A stretch of DNA of 64,000 bases from Pelosinus propionicus DSM 13327. Its GTDB lineage: Bacteria; Bacillota; Negativicutes; DSM-13327. The DNA lies in NCBI RefSeq assembly GCF_900114615.1, contig NZ_FOTS01000023.1, forward strand, positions 1-64,000, given 5' to 3'. The position numbers and the translations under genes were made by a program. Below the pieces are notes generated by a model, which saw only the letters and a program-made list of their open reading frames with translations, made no database searches and was not told the DNA's origin. Below are positions 62,845 to 64,000 of the stretch, one piece after another (the stretch's first letter is position 1; each line of letters starts with the position of its first letter).

Positions 62845-63762
62845 ATGGGCTTTTTTGGAAAATTAAAAGCTGGTTTAGAAAAGACTAGAAAGAATTTCAC
62901 GGAGAAGATTGAACAGTTGGTGGTGGGATATGCAACCATTGATGATGAGTTTCTTGATGATTTGGAGGCTGTATTATTATCGGCCGATGTGGGTGTGCAT
63001 ACAACTGCCAAATTAATGACTGATATCAAAAAAGGTATCAAGAGTAAAGATATTAATGGTCCTGAGGATTTAAAACCTTTTTTACAAAATAAAATTAGCG
63101 AAATGCTGACAGAAGGTAGTAATGATATCAAACTTGCTGCTGCTCCTCCTACTGTAATTGTTGTTGTTGGTGTGAATGGTGTAGGTAAAACGACAACGAT
63201 AGGAAAGTTAGGTCAATATTATAAAGAACAAGGACATAAAGTAATATTGGCAGCAGCGGATACTTTTCGTGCAGCTGCTATTGATCAATTAGAAATATGG
63301 GGAACGAGAACGGGTTCTGAAATCATTAAACATAAGGAAGGATCTGATCCTGCTGCAGTGGCTTTTGATGCAGTACAATCTGCTAGAGCTAAGAAAGCTG
63401 ATATTGTTATTATTGATACAGCTGGAAGACTACATACAAAATCGAATTTAATGGAAGAATTAAAAAAAATTGGACGTGTAACCAGCCGTGAGATTCCTGA
63501 TGCTCCTCATGAAACCCTGTTAGTCCTGGATGCAACAACGGGACAAAATGCGATTAATCAAGCAAAACTATTTGGAGAAGCAATACCATTGACAGGAATT
63601 GTACTCACTAAGTTAGATGGTACTGCAAAAGGCGGAGTAGTTATTGCGATTAAGTCCGAGCTGAATGTACCTGTAAAATGGATTGGAGTAGGAGAAGGTG
63701 CTGGTGACTTGCGGCCTTTCGTGCCGCAGGAATTTGCAGAGGCATTATTTGGTGACAAGTAA
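62845..63762 (+). CDS. ftsY: Signal recognition particle receptor FtsY
   Basis: 305 residues. N-domain (about 1-95), then the SRP GTPase G-domain with GVNGVGKTTT at 109-118, DTAGRLHTKSN, TKLDGTAKGG and GVGEGAGDLRPF. It docks the ribosome-SRP complex at the membrane. No long acidic N-terminal A-domain, as is usual in Firmicutes. AGGTAAAT-type site about 10 nt before the ATG. Twenty nt after smc. Confidence 0.97.
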   Translation: MGFFGKLKAGLEKTRKNFTEKIEQLVVGYATIDDEFLDDLEAVLLSADVGVHTTAKLMTDIKKGIKSKDINGPEDLKPFLQNKISEMLTEGSNDIKLAAAPPTVIVVVGVNGVGKTTTIGKLGQYYKEQGHKVILAAADTFRAAAIDQLEIWGTRTGSEIIKHKEGSDPAAVAFDAVQSARAKKADIVIIDTAGRLHTKSNLMEELKKIGRVTSREIPDAPHETLLVLDATTGQNAINQAKLFGEAIPLTGIVLTKLDGTAKGGVVIAIKSELNVPVKWIGVGEGAGDLRPFVPQEFAEALFGDK

Positions 63763-63768
63763 AAACAC

Positions 63769-63797
63769 TTGACAGTAAATGCATTTTATTTTATAAT
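63769..63797 (+). promoter_or_regulatory. Perfect sigma-A promoter of ylxM (-ffh)
   Basis: TTGACA (63769-63774), exactly 17 bp, TATAAT (63792-63797), starting 7 nt after the ftsY stop. It should drive ylxM and whatever follows beyond the window (ffh by synteny). Confidence 0.9.
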
Positions 63798-63842
63798 ATG
63801 GTCTGTAAAGTATTTTCCCTTGTCAGGCAAGAGGTGATAAAA

Positions 63843-64000
63843 CTGTTAGATAAAATATTGCGTATTATTTTATTATTTGATTTTTATGGTGCATTGTTGA
63901 CGAAAAAACAACAACTTGCTATAGAAATGCATCACCTAAATGATTTATCACTGGCTGAAATTGCTGATGAATTAGGGGTAACAAGACAAGCAGTCCATGA
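63843..64000 (+). CDS. ylxM: YlxM family DNA-binding / SRP-associated protein, 3' end outside window
   Basis: Partial, at least 52 codons, cut by the window edge. LLFDFYGALLTKKQQLAIEMHHLNDLSLAEIADELGVTRQAVH is the YlxM/p13 HTH-like core. The family lies upstream of ffh and is linked to SRP function. GAGGTG ends 6 nt before a CTG at 63843, which may be the start; TTG at 63858 and GTG at 63834 are the alternatives. Confidence 0.88.
   Translation, partial: MLDKILRIILLFDFYGALLTKKQQLAIEMHHLNDLSLAEIADELGVTRQAVH

Noticed and set aside
1-64000. Mobile element, prophage, CRISPR array, toxin-antitoxin or defence island
   Set aside because: I saw no transposase, integrase, spaced direct repeats, or such gene pairs; gene order is that of core chromosome clusters.

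Overview
This is an AT-rich, gene-dense, ordinary chromosomal stretch from a spore-forming Firmicute. The gene order follows three Bacillus subtilis core clusters almost gene for gene: rqcH/yloB to rpe, ylbH (rsmD) to rpmF, and fapR to ylxM. SpoVS, YlbJ, a SpoVM-like peptide and a YjcZ-like peptide point to endospore formation. Diaminopimelate epimerase, DUF116, DUF4127, FabK-type reductases and an FHA/PP2C/RodA/PBP/PASTA-kinase block suit an anaerobic Negativicutes-type (Sporomusa/Pelosinus-like) genome. That assignment is inferred from gene content and style, not from a database match. I see no insertion sequence, prophage, CRISPR array, integrase or toxin cassette.

Layout. 1-6.4 kb: rqcH (minus strand), a Ca2+ P-type ATPase, dapF and a small secreted protein of unknown function. 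6.5-18.6 kb: a housekeeping run (yicC, remA, gmk, rpoZ, coaBC, metK behind a SAM riboswitch, priA, def, fmt, DUF116, rsmB, rlmN). 18.7-26.9 kb: a cell-wall growth and signalling operon (fhaA-like, fhaB-like, PP2C, rodA/ftsW, pbp, PASTA kinase) that runs into rsgA and rpe. 26.9-30.6 kb: a riboflavin operon (ribD-ribE-ribBA-ribH) behind an FMN riboswitch. 30.6-39.3 kb: mixed single genes (YfcE-like phosphodiesterase, hslO, M42 peptidase, gamma carbonic anhydrase, ndk, cobalamin adenosyltransferase, EF-G-like GTPase, tRNA-Gln, NlpC/P60 endopeptidase). It also holds two very short genes likely to belong to sporulation. 39.4-48.9 kb: DUF4127 gene, rsmD, coaD, a coiled-coil protein, ylbJ, ylbK, tmcAL, ackA, the DUF177 gene and rpmF. 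49.0-57.6 kb: fapR-plsX-fabH-fabK-fabD-fabG-acpP, a FabK-like paralogue, fabF and rnc. 57.6-64 kb: a radical SAM gene, spoVS, smc, ftsY and the start of ylxM.

How it works together. The window couples translation and tRNA/rRNA modification (def, fmt, rsmB, rlmN, rsmD, tmcAL, rpmF), nucleotide and cofactor supply (gmk, coaBC, coaD, metK, rib genes), membrane lipid synthesis under a FapR-type repressor, septal or elongation peptidoglycan synthesis under Ser/Thr phosphorylation, and chromosome segregation plus protein targeting (smc, ftsY, ylxM). Regulation visible in the DNA includes two riboswitches with terminators, a likely FapR operator on the fapR promoter, several near-consensus sigma-A promoters, and two matching sporulation-type promoters in front of peptide genes of 26 and 38 codons. 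The window looks conserved; the points of interest are these tiny genes, their shared promoter, a FabK paralogue with an added cysteine cluster, and the mycobacterial-style order of the signalling operon.
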